From assembly GCA_902470695.1 (NCBI GenBank), contig CABRHH010000002.1, positions 117,745-181,744 on the forward strand: a stretch of 64,000 nucleotides of DNA, in the 5' to 3' direction. Position 1 is the first letter of the stretch; every line of letters begins with the position of its first letter. A program made the position numbers and the translations under genes. A model generated the notes under the pieces. That model was not told the DNA's origin and made no database searches. It worked only from the letters and a program-made list of their open reading frames with translations. Shown here piece by piece: positions 34,141 through 42,503 of this stretch. Source of the DNA: an uncultured Collinsella sp. Lineage in GTDB: Bacteria > Actinomycetota > Coriobacteriia > Coriobacteriales > Coriobacteriaceae.

Positions 34141-35580
34141 ATGCAGAGTCCTGTTGTGGCGAACGATATCGAAACGTTCTCCTCCATGAAGGAGAACCAT
34201 TACTTTGACCGCAAGAGCGCGCGGATAAAGCCCGCGGACCTCGCAAGGCACATCGTTGCGTTTGCAAACGCATCGGGTGGCAAGCTCGTCGTCGGGGTGG
34301 AGGACGGCGGTGAGGTGACGGGTTTCAAACGGCAGGGGGCATGCGATGCCGAGCGCTTCGAGCAATGCGCTATCTCGGACTGCTCCCCGTCGCCAGATGT
34401 TTCCTATTCGAGATTGCCGGTGGTCAACTCATCGGGAGAAGAGGACTTCGTTCTCATCCTAGACATCGAGCCGTCCGCCGATCGCGTTATCACGCGCCGC
34501 AAGGACGGGGCGGTGTTCCTGAGGCAGGGGGATGCGAGCCCGGAGCTTGGATATGAGCAGATCCGCGCGCTTGAATACGACAAGAACCAGCGCATTTTCG
34601 AGGATGAGCTTGTTGCCGATTCGAGTATCGATGATGTTGACCGCGATGTTATCGCGCGCTACAAGACGATTCTCGATACGGATGCTCCCGACGAGCAAGT
34701 TCTGCGCAGCCGCCGCTTCATGCGCGACGGGCATCTGACGGTTGCCGGCCTGTTGTTGTTCGGTGAGTGCCCGGCGGCGTTCCTGCCTCAAGCCCGAGTT
34801 CGCGTGCTTCGATTCGACGGCACGAAGATGGAAACCGGTGAGTACCTAAACGCCACCAAAGACGTTACGTTCGACGGGCCTATCCCCAAGGTTGTCGATG
34901 GCGCTTTCGCTTTGATTTCCGGCATGCTGAGGGAGTTCCAGTTCCTCGGCCGTGACGGCAAGTTCCAGACGGTGCCCGAGTATCCGGAATTTGCATGGTT
35001 CGAGGGTTTGGTCAATGCCGTGACCCATCGCGATTACGCTTATGCGGGCGACTACATCCGCGTCTCTATGTATGACGACAGGCTTGAGATAGCCAGTCCG
35101 GGAAAGCTCCCCAACACCGTCACGCTCGATAACATGCGCGAGACGCGCTACTCGCGCAACCCTAGAATCGCCCGTACCCTCGTCGAGTTCGGCTGGGTTC
35201 GCGAGCTTAACGAAGGCGTGAAGCGCATCTACACCGAGATGCAGAAGATGCTTCTCAACGACCCGGTGTTCAGCGAGCCCGACGGCGCGAGGGTCCTGCT
35301 TACGCTCGAGAACAATATCGTCACCAGAACGTTGCGGCAACGTGATGCCCTTGAGGATAGGATTCCTTCGGAGGTTCTGGGTGCTCTCAACGAGTACGGG
35401 CTCGCGGCGGTTCAGGCCGCGTATGCGAAGGGGCGTATTACGACGAGGGAGCTTGCGCGGCTTATCGGGAGGAGCGCTAAGTCTGCCTCCGCAATTCTCA
35501 AATCCCTTGAAGCCCAGGGTGTGCTCGCATGGCACGGGACATCGACAAACGATCCAGCCCAGCACTACACACTCCGTTAG
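34141..35580 (+). CDS. AlbA_2 (Schlafen-like) domain protein with GHKL-type ATPase region
   Basis: 479 residues. The N-terminal ENHYFDRKSARIKPADLARHIVAFANASGGKLVVGVED is the AlbA_2/Schlafen signature. A middle region (TFDGPIPKVVDGAF, PEYPEFAWFEGLVNAVTHRDYAYAGDYI, LEIASPGKLPNTVTLDNMRE) matches the HATPase_c_4 fold common in these proteins. A winged-helix C-terminus (GRITTRELARLIGRSAKSASAILKSL) ends it. Often annotated as transcriptional regulators, some are linked to defence. GGAGGAGCG precedes ATG 34141. Cargo or regulator of the element. Confidence 0.8.
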   Translation: MQSPVVANDIETFSSMKENHYFDRKSARIKPADLARHIVAFANASGGKLVVGVEDGGEVTGFKRQGACDAERFEQCAISDCSPSPDVSYSRLPVVNSSGEEDFVLILDIEPSADRVITRRKDGAVFLRQGDASPELGYEQIRALEYDKNQRIFEDELVADSSIDDVDRDVIARYKTILDTDAPDEQVLRSRRFMRDGHLTVAGLLLFGECPAAFLPQARVRVLRFDGTKMETGEYLNATKDVTFDGPIPKVVDGAFALISGMLREFQFLGRDGKFQTVPEYPEFAWFEGLVNAVTHRDYAYAGDYIRVSMYDDRLEIASPGKLPNTVTLDNMRETRYSRNPRIARTLVEFGWVRELNEGVKRIYTEMQKMLLNDPVFSEPDGARVLLTLENNIVTRTLRQRDALEDRIPSEVLGALNEYGLAAVQAAYAKGRITTRELARLIGRSAKSASAILKSLEAQGVLAWHGTSTNDPAQHYTLR

Positions 35581-35583
35581 ATT

Positions 35584-35709
35584 TTCGGAGTAACTTCTGA
35601 GTAGTTCGGAGTAGGCTCAGGTCATACCATGCGGCGGATGGCAAACCTCCGGCGTTTCCGAGTGTGCTTCGGAGTAACTTCGGAGTAGTTCGGAGTAACT
35701 TCGGACTTG
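35584..35709. repeat. Iteron-like TTCGGAGTA repeats near the right end of the element
   Basis: Two clusters of a 10-11 bp unit, TTCGGAGTAAC/TTCGGAGTAG: three units at 35584-35614 (one with a single change) and four at 35668-35709. Spacing equals one helical turn, as in plasmid iterons. The element encodes a replication protein and helicase loader, so an origin is plausible; recombinase arm sites or oriT are alternatives. The 645 bases from 35581 to 36225 contain no gene. Confidence 0.7.
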
Positions 35710-35946
35710 AATCCGCGCCATCGGATGGCGGGTATGATGCGAGGCGATTTTAGTAGTAACCCTCTGAATGCTGCACGGGCAGTGGAGTTTGATGGGGCTT
35801 CGAAAGTTGCTGCAAAAGTTGCTACATCAATTCGGTAACTTCAGATGCTAGCGAGGTGTAGCAGAGTGAGTAGCATGATAGAAATATAGCAAAATAGCAG
35901 GGAGAATATACTTTTCTACCTGCTTTGCTTCTTACGATACTTATTT

Positions 35947-35988
35947 CCCGGAGGTCGTAGGTTCAAATCCTGCCCCCGCGACCAAGAA
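35947..35988 (+). other. attR: 42-bp direct repeat
   Basis: Identical to 25555-25596. It keeps only the 3' part of the tRNA and marks the right end of the element. Confidence 0.95.
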
Positions 35989-35992
35989 CTTG

Positions 35993-36027
35993 AAGCTCGG
36001 AGGTCCAACGGTCTCCGAGCTTTTTTC
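35993..36027 (+). terminator. Original tRNA terminator, displaced beyond attR
   Basis: AAGCTCGGAG (35993-36002) with CTCCGAGCTT (36013-36022), 10 perfect pairs, then TTTT. Its distance from the tRNA repeat is that expected of the original tRNA gene. Confidence 0.8.
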
Positions 36028-36170
36028 TTCGCACTCGGTTTTGTGGGTGAATTGCGGGTGAAACTTCCCCCAGACTGTTTTGTGAAGTGAATATACCACG
36101 CCGTATTTCGTATTTTCCAATTTGATATGCCTGCCGGAACGAACGCCGCTCGTCCTCTTTGAGGACAGGT

Positions 36171-36204
36171 CGAACGTCACCATTCAGTAAAATAGTGACG
36201 TTCG
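36171..36204. promoter_or_regulatory. Promoter with dyad upstream of the type ISP system
   Basis: CGAACGTCAC (36171-36180) and GTGACGTTCG (36195-36204) are a perfect 10-bp dyad flanking a -10-like TAAAAT (36188-36193), 22-55 bases before the nuclease gene. A protein bound here would block transcription. No C-protein gene is adjacent, so the binder is unknown; CpG/GACG content hints that methylation could matter. Confidence 0.6.
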
Positions 36205-36225
36205 GCTATTTTCGAAGGAGCGACC

Positions 36226-36708
36226 ATGAAATCGGTCTACGATGCCCTTGACCCCATTGTCAACGGTTCAATCACCGAGAAGGAGAAGGGCGCGAAGTAC
36301 GAGGCTGCCTGCGTTTACTTCCTCAAGAGCGACCCCTTCTGGTCGGGCTTCCTTTCCCGCGTCGGGACGCTGGAGCAGGCCTGCGGCTGGGACGACTGCC
36401 CCATCCATGACACCAAGGACATCGGAATCGACCTCGTAGCGCAGGAGCGCGAGTCCGGGCTGTGGTGGGCCATCCAGTGCAAGTGCTACGACTCGGAGAA
36501 GACGCTTCCCAAGGCCGTGTGCGACTCCTTCTTCACCCGTGTGCTGGCAGACGCCTCGATTCACTGCTACGCGATCATGACGAGCGCGGCGGGCGTCGGC
36601 GGTAACCTTGAGAAGATCATCTCCGCCAGCGGTTGCATGTTCATCGATACCGCCAAGATGGCGGCGTCGAACATCGACTGGACCACGTTTATAGATGGGG
36701 GGGTCTAG
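36226..36708 (+). CDS. Mrr-like nuclease module of a type ISP restriction system (separate ORF)
   Basis: 160 residues, PD-(D/E)XK fold: KYEAACVYFLKSDPF, then GIDLVAQERESG (Asp69) and WAIQCKCY (Gln84, Lys86), the D...QxK active site of Mrr-type nucleases. In type ISP enzymes such as LlaGI this module is the N-terminus of one long polypeptide. Here the frame ends at TAG 36706-36708 inside the next gene's start, just after a G7 tract. Dropping one G would fuse both frames. EGAAGGAGCGACC-type spacing (GAAGGAGCGACC) gives a good ribosome site. Cytoplasmic, cleaves DNA with the helicase-methylase. Confidence 0.82.
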   Translation: MKSVYDALDPIVNGSITEKEKGAKYEAACVYFLKSDPFWSGFLSRVGTLEQACGWDDCPIHDTKDIGIDLVAQERESGLWWAIQCKCYDSEKTLPKAVCDSFFTRVLADASIHCYAIMTSAAGVGGNLEKIISASGCMFIDTAKMAASNIDWTTFIDGGV

Positions 36709-39700
36709 CTCCGAGCGGGTAACCTACGACCCGCGCCCACATCAGCAGGAGGCGATCGCCGCCATCGAGGCGGCGTTCGCCGACCATGGCCGATGCAAGG
36801 CCGTCATGGCGTGCGGAACGGGCAAGACGCTCATGTCGCTACGCCTCACCGAGGACTGGATGCAGGATGGTCCCGGCACCGTCCTGTTCTGCGCGCCCTC
36901 TATTTCGCTCGTGGGCCAGTCCATGCGCGAATGGATGGCTCAGGCGCGCGTCCCCCTCTCCCCGCTCGTGGTGTGCTCGGACTCCAAGGCCTCCCGCCGC
37001 GAGGACGCGCTCCCCATGACCCTCACGGACTTCGAGTACCCCGCAACCACCGACTCCGAGAGCCTGTGGCGCTCCTACGCGGCGTGTCGCCGCTCCAACC
37101 CCGACGGGCTCGTGGTCATCTTTTCCACCTACCAGTCCATCGACGTCATTCACGAGGCTCAGGCGCTCGGCGTTCCAGACTTCGAGCTCATCGTATGCGA
37201 CGAGGCGCATCGCACCACCGGCAACGCCCTGCCGGGCGTGGACGTCACCGAGGCGTCACACTTCATGAAGGTCCACTACGACGAGAACGTGCGCGCCAAG
37301 AAGCGCCTCTACATGACCGCGACCCCGCGCATCTACGGCGAGAGCTCCAAGCGCAAGGGCGCTGAGGACGACTACACCATCGCCTCCATGGACGACGAGT
37401 CCATCTACGGCCCCACCGCGTACCAGATCAAGTTCGGCGAGGCGGTGGAGAAGAAGTTGCTTACCGACTACAAGGTCGTGGTGCTCACCGTTCAGGAGGA
37501 TGCGCTGGGCGAGCGCGTCTTCGTGCAGGGCGACGAGGGAGTCAACGCACGCGCGCTGGAGCCCTCCGACATCGGTAAGATCATCGGCTGCTGGAAGGGC
37601 CTCGTCGACCACGGCGAGTCCGTGCCCGAGGACGCCGCCGGCCTCGGCGGCGTGCTGGTTGTCGACGACGTCGACCGCATTGCCGCGGACGCCAAGCCCC
37701 TGCACCGTGCGGTTGGTTTCTGCACCACGATCAACGACTCGAAGACCATCACCGAGGCGTTCGCCCGCACCATCGAGAAGTACGCCGAGGAAGGCCATGA
37801 CGACCTGCCGCTCAAGTGCGAGCTCAAGCACGTGGACGGCAACATGCCCGCCGACGCGCGCTCCCGCAACATCTCGTGGCTCGGAGGCGACGTGGCCGAG
37901 GACGAGTGCCGCATCCTCACGAACGCCCGATGCCTCGCGGAGGGCATTGATGTGCCCAACCTCGACGCCGTAATCTTCTTCAACGCGAAGAACTCCACGG
38001 TGGACGTGGTGCAGGCGGTGGGCCGCGTCATGCGCCGCGCCGAGGGCAAGGACTACGGCTACATCATTCTGCCCATCTTCGTCCCGGCGGGCATGACGCC
38101 CGAGGAGGCGCTGGACGACAGCAAGGTGTTCTCCAACGTCTGGAGCATCCTGCAGGCGCTTCGCTCCCACGACGAGCGCATCGAGGCAAAGGTGAACGCG
38201 CTCGCGCTCAAGCAGGAGGCGGAGAGGAACAAGGGCAAGAGCGGCGTCGACCACAGGGGATGGGACGCGGGCCTGCCCACCAAGGAAGAGCAGGAGGCCC
38301 AGAAGGCCGCCGAGATCGCGCGGGGCGTCCAGATGCAGCTGTCGCTGTTCCCGGTGGAGCGGTGGGAGAAGGCCGTCCAGACCACGCTCGTCAAGAAGTG
38401 CGGCACGCGCATCTACTGGGACGAGTGGGCCGAGGATGTCGCCAAGATCGCCCAGCGCCACATCGACCGCATCGGCGCGCTCGTGCGCGACGACGCGGGG
38501 ATCGCCTCCGAGTTCGCCGTGTTCCTCAAGGGCCTGCGCGACTCGCTCAACCCCGGGATCACGGAGGACGAGGCCGTCCAGATGATCGCCCAGCACATCA
38601 TCACCGTGCCGGTGTTCGACGCGCTGTTCGGTGACTTCGAGTTTGCGAAGTCCAATCCCGTCTCCATCGCCATCGACGGCTTCCTCGCCACGCTGTCCGA
38701 GCACCGCATCGGCGAGGCGTCCGACGCCGAGGTGCTGGACGACGTGTACGCGAGTGTGCGCCGCCGCGCCTCGGCCATCCAGTCCGACGCCGCGCGACAG
38801 CAGCTCATCCGCGACCTCTACGAGAAGTTCTTCAAGGTGGCCTTCAAGGCGACGTCCGAGAAGATGGGCGTCGTTTACACGCCCACCGAGATCATCGACT
38901 ACATCCTGCGCGAGACCGACCGCGTGCTCAGGCGCGAGTTCGGCAAGTCGCTCGCCGACGACGGCGTGCACATCCTCGACCCGTTCGCGGGCACGGGCTC
39001 GTTCATGGCGCACCTCATCGAGAGCGACCTCATCCCGGACGACAAGCTGGAGCACAAGTACAGGCACGAGATCCACAGCAACGAGATCCTGCTGCTCGCC
39101 TACTACATCATGACGGTGAACATCGAGTACGCGTATCACTCCCGCATGGGCGGAGAGTACGCTCCCTTCGAGGGCGCGGTGCTCACCGACACGTTCCAGA
39201 TGACGGAGGAGGGTGACACGCTTGACTCGGCGGTGTTCTCCGCCAACTCCGAGCGCGTCCGTAGGCAGAACGAGCTCCCCATCCGCGTGATCGTGGGCAA
39301 TCCGCCGTATTCGGTGGGGCAGTCCAGCGCCAACGACAACAACCAGAACGAGAAGTACCCGACGCTCGACGCGCGCATCGCCGAGACGTACGTCGCCCAG
39401 ACGACCGCCACGAACAAGAACTCGCTCTACGACTCCTACATTCGCGCGTTCAGGTGGGCGAGCGACCGCATCGCCGACCGCGGCGCCGTCTGCTTCGTGA
39501 GCAACGGCGGTTGGATCGACGGGTCGTCGTCCAACGGCTTCCGCAGGTGCCTTGCCGACGAGTTCAACAGCGTGTACGTGTTCAATCTCAAGGGCAACCA
39601 GAACACCTCAGATTGGAGGCGCGAGGGCGGCAAGGTGTTCGATGCCGGGGCGAAGATCGGCGTCGCCATTACCATGCTCGTGAAGAATCCCGACTCGTCC

Positions 39701-41218
39701 GAGCACGGCGTCATCCACTACCACGATATCGGCGACTCCCTTCCGCGCGAGGAGAAACTGTCCATCATCCGCAAGTTCGCGATCGACGGTTCGATCGAAT
39801 GGGATGAGATTGACCCCGACAAGTACGGCGATTGGCTCAACCAGCGAGACGACTCCTTCTACGATTTCGCCCCCATGGGTCTGCAGAATAAGCCAGGGAA
39901 AGAGCCAAACGGCATTTTTTCTACCTATTCGCGCGGTTGGGAGACTGGCCGCGATGCATGGGCGTGGGGCTATTCGAGAAGCGGCGTATTAAGCAGAATG
40001 GAGAGTGCCATTGGGTTCTATCGTACACAGGTTGGATTGCCGCAAAATGAGCTTGCCGTAGATACGTCAAAGATATCTTGGACACGCGGTCTTAAGAAGA
40101 AGGCTGAGCGTTGCACAATTATCAACTTTGATGATTCAAAAACTACTTTAGGATGCTACAGGCCATTCTCTCGGCAATATGCGTATACCGACAGGCTGAT
40201 GATTGATTATCCTGGACAGCATGATTCTTACTTTGCGCTTGGTGGCGGCGGGGTTTCGACGCCCGTGATCTGCTTCTCAAGCGGCAAGGGCGACGCGCTT
40301 ATGTGCTGTGGTGTTCCCGATAAGCATTTCGTTGCCGATTCCCAGTGCTTTCCTCTCTATTGGTACGAGGAAGAGGGGTCAGGGACGTCCCTCTTCGATG
40401 AGAACGATTGCGTCGGCTCGGGCGGTCAGGCTTCCCTGTTCGGTAACGGCGTGTCCAGCAAGAAGAAGGTCTACGCACGCCATGATGCCATTACCGACGA
40501 GGCGCTCGCCGTGTTCCGCGAGGCGTGCCCGCACGCGTTCGACGGGCCCAACCGCCGCACCACCGAGCGGGCGAAGGCTGACGGGCTCACGAGCGCCATC
40601 GCGAACAGCGAGCAGCGCTTCGAGGTCGCGAAGGTCGATATCTTCTACTACGTCTACGGCATCCTGCATTCCTCGGAGTACCGCGAGCGCTTCGCTTCCA
40701 ACCTCAAAAAGGAACTCCCGCGCATCCCGCTCGCCGAGGACTTCGTCGCGTTCTGCCGCGCGGGCCGTGAACTCGCCCATCTGCACCTCGACTACGAGGA
40801 GGTCGAGCCCTGGGCCGCGATCGAGGAGGACGGCGACTCCGTCGACCCCGGCAGGACCGTCAAGATGAAGTTCGGCAAGTGCAAGAAGTCCGAGGAGAAC
40901 CCCAAGGGGCAGGACATGACCGTCCTGCACGTCTCCGAGAGCATGACGCTGTGCAACATCCCGCTGGAGGCGTACGACTACGTGGTCAACGGCCGTTCCG
41001 CCATCGGCTGGCTTATGGACCGATACCAGGTCAAGAAGGACAAGGCGTCGGGCATCGTGAACGACCCCAACGATTACTCCGACGACCCGCGCTACATCGT
41101 GAACCTCGTCGAGCGCGTCGTCACCGTGTCCGTGAGGACCATGGAGATCGTGCGGCAGCTGCCGGCGCTCAACGAGAGGGGTCAGACGGAGAACTGGCCT
41201 CGTGCATGGAGGGGATAA
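36695..41218 (+). CDS. Type ISP restriction-modification helicase-methyltransferase
   Basis: 1507 residues. SF2 helicase: Walker A AVMACGTGKTLMSL (41-45), DEAH box LIVCDEAHRTTGNA (about 169), YMTATPRIYGE, and a second RecA domain ending NARCLAEGIDVPNLDAVIFF and QAVGRVMRRAEGK. An alpha-helical coupler follows, then an N6-adenine methyltransferase with ILDPFAGTGSFMAHLI (about 763) and catalytic IVGNPPYSVGQ (about 869), then a target recognition region and C-terminal part. It methylates host DNA and translocates to drive cleavage. Overlaps the nuclease ORF by 14 bases. About 39890-40380 is visibly more AT-rich than the rest. Confidence 0.9.
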   Translation: MGGSSSERVTYDPRPHQQEAIAAIEAAFADHGRCKAVMACGTGKTLMSLRLTEDWMQDGPGTVLFCAPSISLVGQSMREWMAQARVPLSPLVVCSDSKASRREDALPMTLTDFEYPATTDSESLWRSYAACRRSNPDGLVVIFSTYQSIDVIHEAQALGVPDFELIVCDEAHRTTGNALPGVDVTEASHFMKVHYDENVRAKKRLYMTATPRIYGESSKRKGAEDDYTIASMDDESIYGPTAYQIKFGEAVEKKLLTDYKVVVLTVQEDALGERVFVQGDEGVNARALEPSDIGKIIGCWKGLVDHGESVPEDAAGLGGVLVVDDVDRIAADAKPLHRAVGFCTTINDSKTITEAFARTIEKYAEEGHDDLPLKCELKHVDGNMPADARSRNISWLGGDVAEDECRILTNARCLAEGIDVPNLDAVIFFNAKNSTVDVVQAVGRVMRRAEGKDYGYIILPIFVPAGMTPEEALDDSKVFSNVWSILQALRSHDERIEAKVNALALKQEAERNKGKSGVDHRGWDAGLPTKEEQEAQKAAEIARGVQMQLSLFPVERWEKAVQTTLVKKCGTRIYWDEWAEDVAKIAQRHIDRIGALVRDDAGIASEFAVFLKGLRDSLNPGITEDEAVQMIAQHIITVPVFDALFGDFEFAKSNPVSIAIDGFLATLSEHRIGEASDAEVLDDVYASVRRRASAIQSDAARQQLIRDLYEKFFKVAFKATSEKMGVVYTPTEIIDYILRETDRVLRREFGKSLADDGVHILDPFAGTGSFMAHLIESDLIPDDKLEHKYRHEIHSNEILLLAYYIMTVNIEYAYHSRMGGEYAPFEGAVLTDTFQMTEEGDTLDSAVFSANSERVRRQNELPIRVIVGNPPYSVGQSSANDNNQNEKYPTLDARIAETYVAQTTATNKNSLYDSYIRAFRWASDRIADRGAVCFVSNGGWIDGSSSNGFRRCLADEFNSVYVFNLKGNQNTSDWRREGGKVFDAGAKIGVAITMLVKNPDSSEHGVIHYHDIGDSLPREEKLSIIRKFAIDGSIEWDEIDPDKYGDWLNQRDDSFYDFAPMGLQNKPGKEPNGIFSTYSRGWETGRDAWAWGYSRSGVLSRMESAIGFYRTQVGLPQNELAVDTSKISWTRGLKKKAERCTIINFDDSKTTLGCYRPFSRQYAYTDRLMIDYPGQHDSYFALGGGGVSTPVICFSSGKGDALMCCGVPDKHFVADSQCFPLYWYEEEGSGTSLFDENDCVGSGGQASLFGNGVSSKKKVYARHDAITDEALAVFREACPHAFDGPNRRTTERAKADGLTSAIANSEQRFEVAKVDIFYYVYGILHSSEYRERFASNLKKELPRIPLAEDFVAFCRAGRELAHLHLDYEEVEPWAAIEEDGDSVDPGRTVKMKFGKCKKSEENPKGQDMTVLHVSESMTLCNIPLEAYDYVVNGRSAIGWLMDRYQVKKDKASGIVNDPNDYSDDPRYIVNLVERVVTVSVRTMEIVRQLPALNERGQTENWPRAWRG
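36697..36703 (+). repeat. G7 homopolymer at the nuclease/helicase junction
   Basis: Seven G follow GAT in the nuclease frame. With seven, the nuclease reads GAT GGG GGG GTC TAG and stops, while the next ORF opens at ATG 36695. With six, the two frames become one continuous protein of about 1,660 residues. This is the form of a slipped-strand phase switch, though a base-call error would look the same. Confidence 0.7.
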
Positions 41219-41568
41219 TGATGCCGGGTTCGCCTGAAGTGCCGGGAACTGCAAATGGTTTTTATTCCCAGTCCGATCAAGCGCTGTTTGAGCTCATTAG
41301 GCTCAATGTACCGGGCTGCTTCGTTTCTGTTGAAGTCGACGATGACGTGAGCGTTCGGCGAGACGATGTAATTGATCGGATGATACAGGTCAAGGCGGTC
41401 ACCGGAAGAGGAAATCCGGCGTCTAATAATAACCCAGATCTTTGGAAGACGCTTTCAAATTGGGTTGACAAGCTGTGCACCGGCGTAGATTCAAACGGCT
41501 TTGTCTACTCCGTAATTTGTGTGATAAAAGACATACACCCTGGAAACATGCCCTGTCGGGGCGGGTAG
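41218..41568 (+). CDS. Short DUF4297/Cap4-like N-terminal fragment
   Basis: 116 residues beginning MMPGSPEVPGTANGFYSQSD, then QALFELIRLNVPGCFVSVEVDDDVSV and MIQVKAVTGRGNPASNNNPDLWKTLSNW. The ...EVxDDV...QVK pattern and the KTLSNW block resemble the start of dsDNA-nuclease (DUF4297/Cap4-type) or ABC-3C-type defence proteins, whose full forms are several hundred residues. It overlaps the methyltransferase stop (TAATG) with GGAGGGG upstream. The end at 41568 is abrupt and the next gene is on the other strand, so it is probably a truncated remnant. Confidence 0.55.
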   Translation: MMPGSPEVPGTANGFYSQSDQALFELIRLNVPGCFVSVEVDDDVSVRRDDVIDRMIQVKAVTGRGNPASNNNPDLWKTLSNWVDKLCTGVDSNGFVYSVICVIKDIHPGNMPCRGG

Positions 41569-41666
41569 TTTCGGATGCAGGTGGACGAGCGGCTCCGATC
41601 GAGTTTACGAAATTGGAGCAGCTCAAGTTCGGCTCTTCATTCAGATGCCACGTAGGGGTGCAGAAA

Positions 41667-42266
41667 TCAACCTCGCACTCTTGTCTTTTTATGCTCCTCA
41701 AGCCACTCGAACATGGAATCGACGACATCTCCCTCGTTCTGGAACACGTCATCAAACGTACGCGAAGCCCAGTCGCTCGTCTTTGCTTCTGGGAAGAACC
41801 TTTTCAAGGCTTTTGTCTCGGCCCAGTCAAGTGACCTCTCGATTTTTTCTCGCTCGGTGTGGCTGAGGGATTCAAATGCGCCGTTATCGATGCCATGCAG
41901 GAGCAGGGTGTCCTGGAAATGCTGGCGGATATTGACGCCTTCCTGTTTGAAGTACTTGTATGGGTGGGCCGCGGGCGCCATTGCCGTCTCAAGCCAGTGC
42001 TGTCTCACCTCATCGTCCCGCATGATGTCGTAGTCGAGCGTTCGGCAATACTTTCCGGCAAGATAGTCAGGATGCACGTCCAGCGCCTCGGCGCACGCGT
42101 CGAGGAGTTCTGGGGTCATTTCGCCGCCGTTAACCCCATCCCTTATTTGGCGGCTGCTCCATTTGGTCAACCTGGCGAGCCCGTTCATGCTCACGCCGCG
42201 TTGACCACACACCCAATTAAACCAGTCGCTTTCAATTGCCTGCTTTCGCTTTACTCGGTTTGCCAT
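41667..42266 (-). CDS. Helix-turn-helix regulator divergent from the NERD cassette
   Basis: 199 residues. The N-terminal WFNWVCGQRGVSMNGLARLTKWSSRQIRDGVNGGEMTPELLDACAEAL is a Cro/CI-like helix-turn-helix, followed by an alpha-helical region (LSHTEREKIERSLDWAETKALKRFFPEA) of unknown family. ATG 42266 has GGAGG five bases upstream. It is divergent from the NERD operon with about 240 bases between, so it may control that operon. Confidence 0.65.
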   Translation of the reverse strand: MANRVKRKQAIESDWFNWVCGQRGVSMNGLARLTKWSSRQIRDGVNGGEMTPELLDACAEALDVHPDYLAGKYCRTLDYDIMRDDEVRQHWLETAMAPAAHPYKYFKQEGVNIRQHFQDTLLLHGIDNGAFESLSHTEREKIERSLDWAETKALKRFFPEAKTSDWASRTFDDVFQNEGDVVDSMFEWLEEHKKTRVRG

Positions 42267-42503
42267 CAATGCCTCCAAGTGAGGGGATTAAGCCAAAATC
42301 TTCCACTGTGCAATCCCCATTGCTGCAAGTAGAATTTCGATTAGAGATTACTGAGGGATTATCCCGCATATCTTGAACTGGAGTTTAGCAGAACATCGAC
42401 CAAGGAGGCAACCATAGAAAAGGCAGGCTTGAGCAAAAAAGACCCCACATGGGACTGTGGGACAGCAAGTCAAAACGAGTCCAATCCATTGAGAGGGATT
42501 AAA

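Larger units (their letters stand above)
25555..35988. mobile_element. Integrative mobilizable element of about 10.4 kb in tRNA-fMet
   Basis: Bounded by identical 42-bp repeats (25555-25596, 35947-35988), the first completing the tRNA. It carries a tyrosine integrase beside attL, an excisionase, a replication-initiator-like protein, a DnaC-like ATPase, a MobA/MobL relaxase with two small flanking genes, a surface-anchored protein, an Xre regulator, an AlbA/Schlafen-type protein and iteron-like repeats. There are no type IV secretion genes, so transfer would need a helper conjugative element. Coding gene order resembles plasmid-derived mobilizable elements of gut actinobacteria. Confidence 0.92.

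Noticed and set aside
37256..39139. 627-codon antisense frame inside the type ISP gene
   Set aside because: A shadow frame caused by third-position GC bias; the sense frame has all helicase and methylase motifs.
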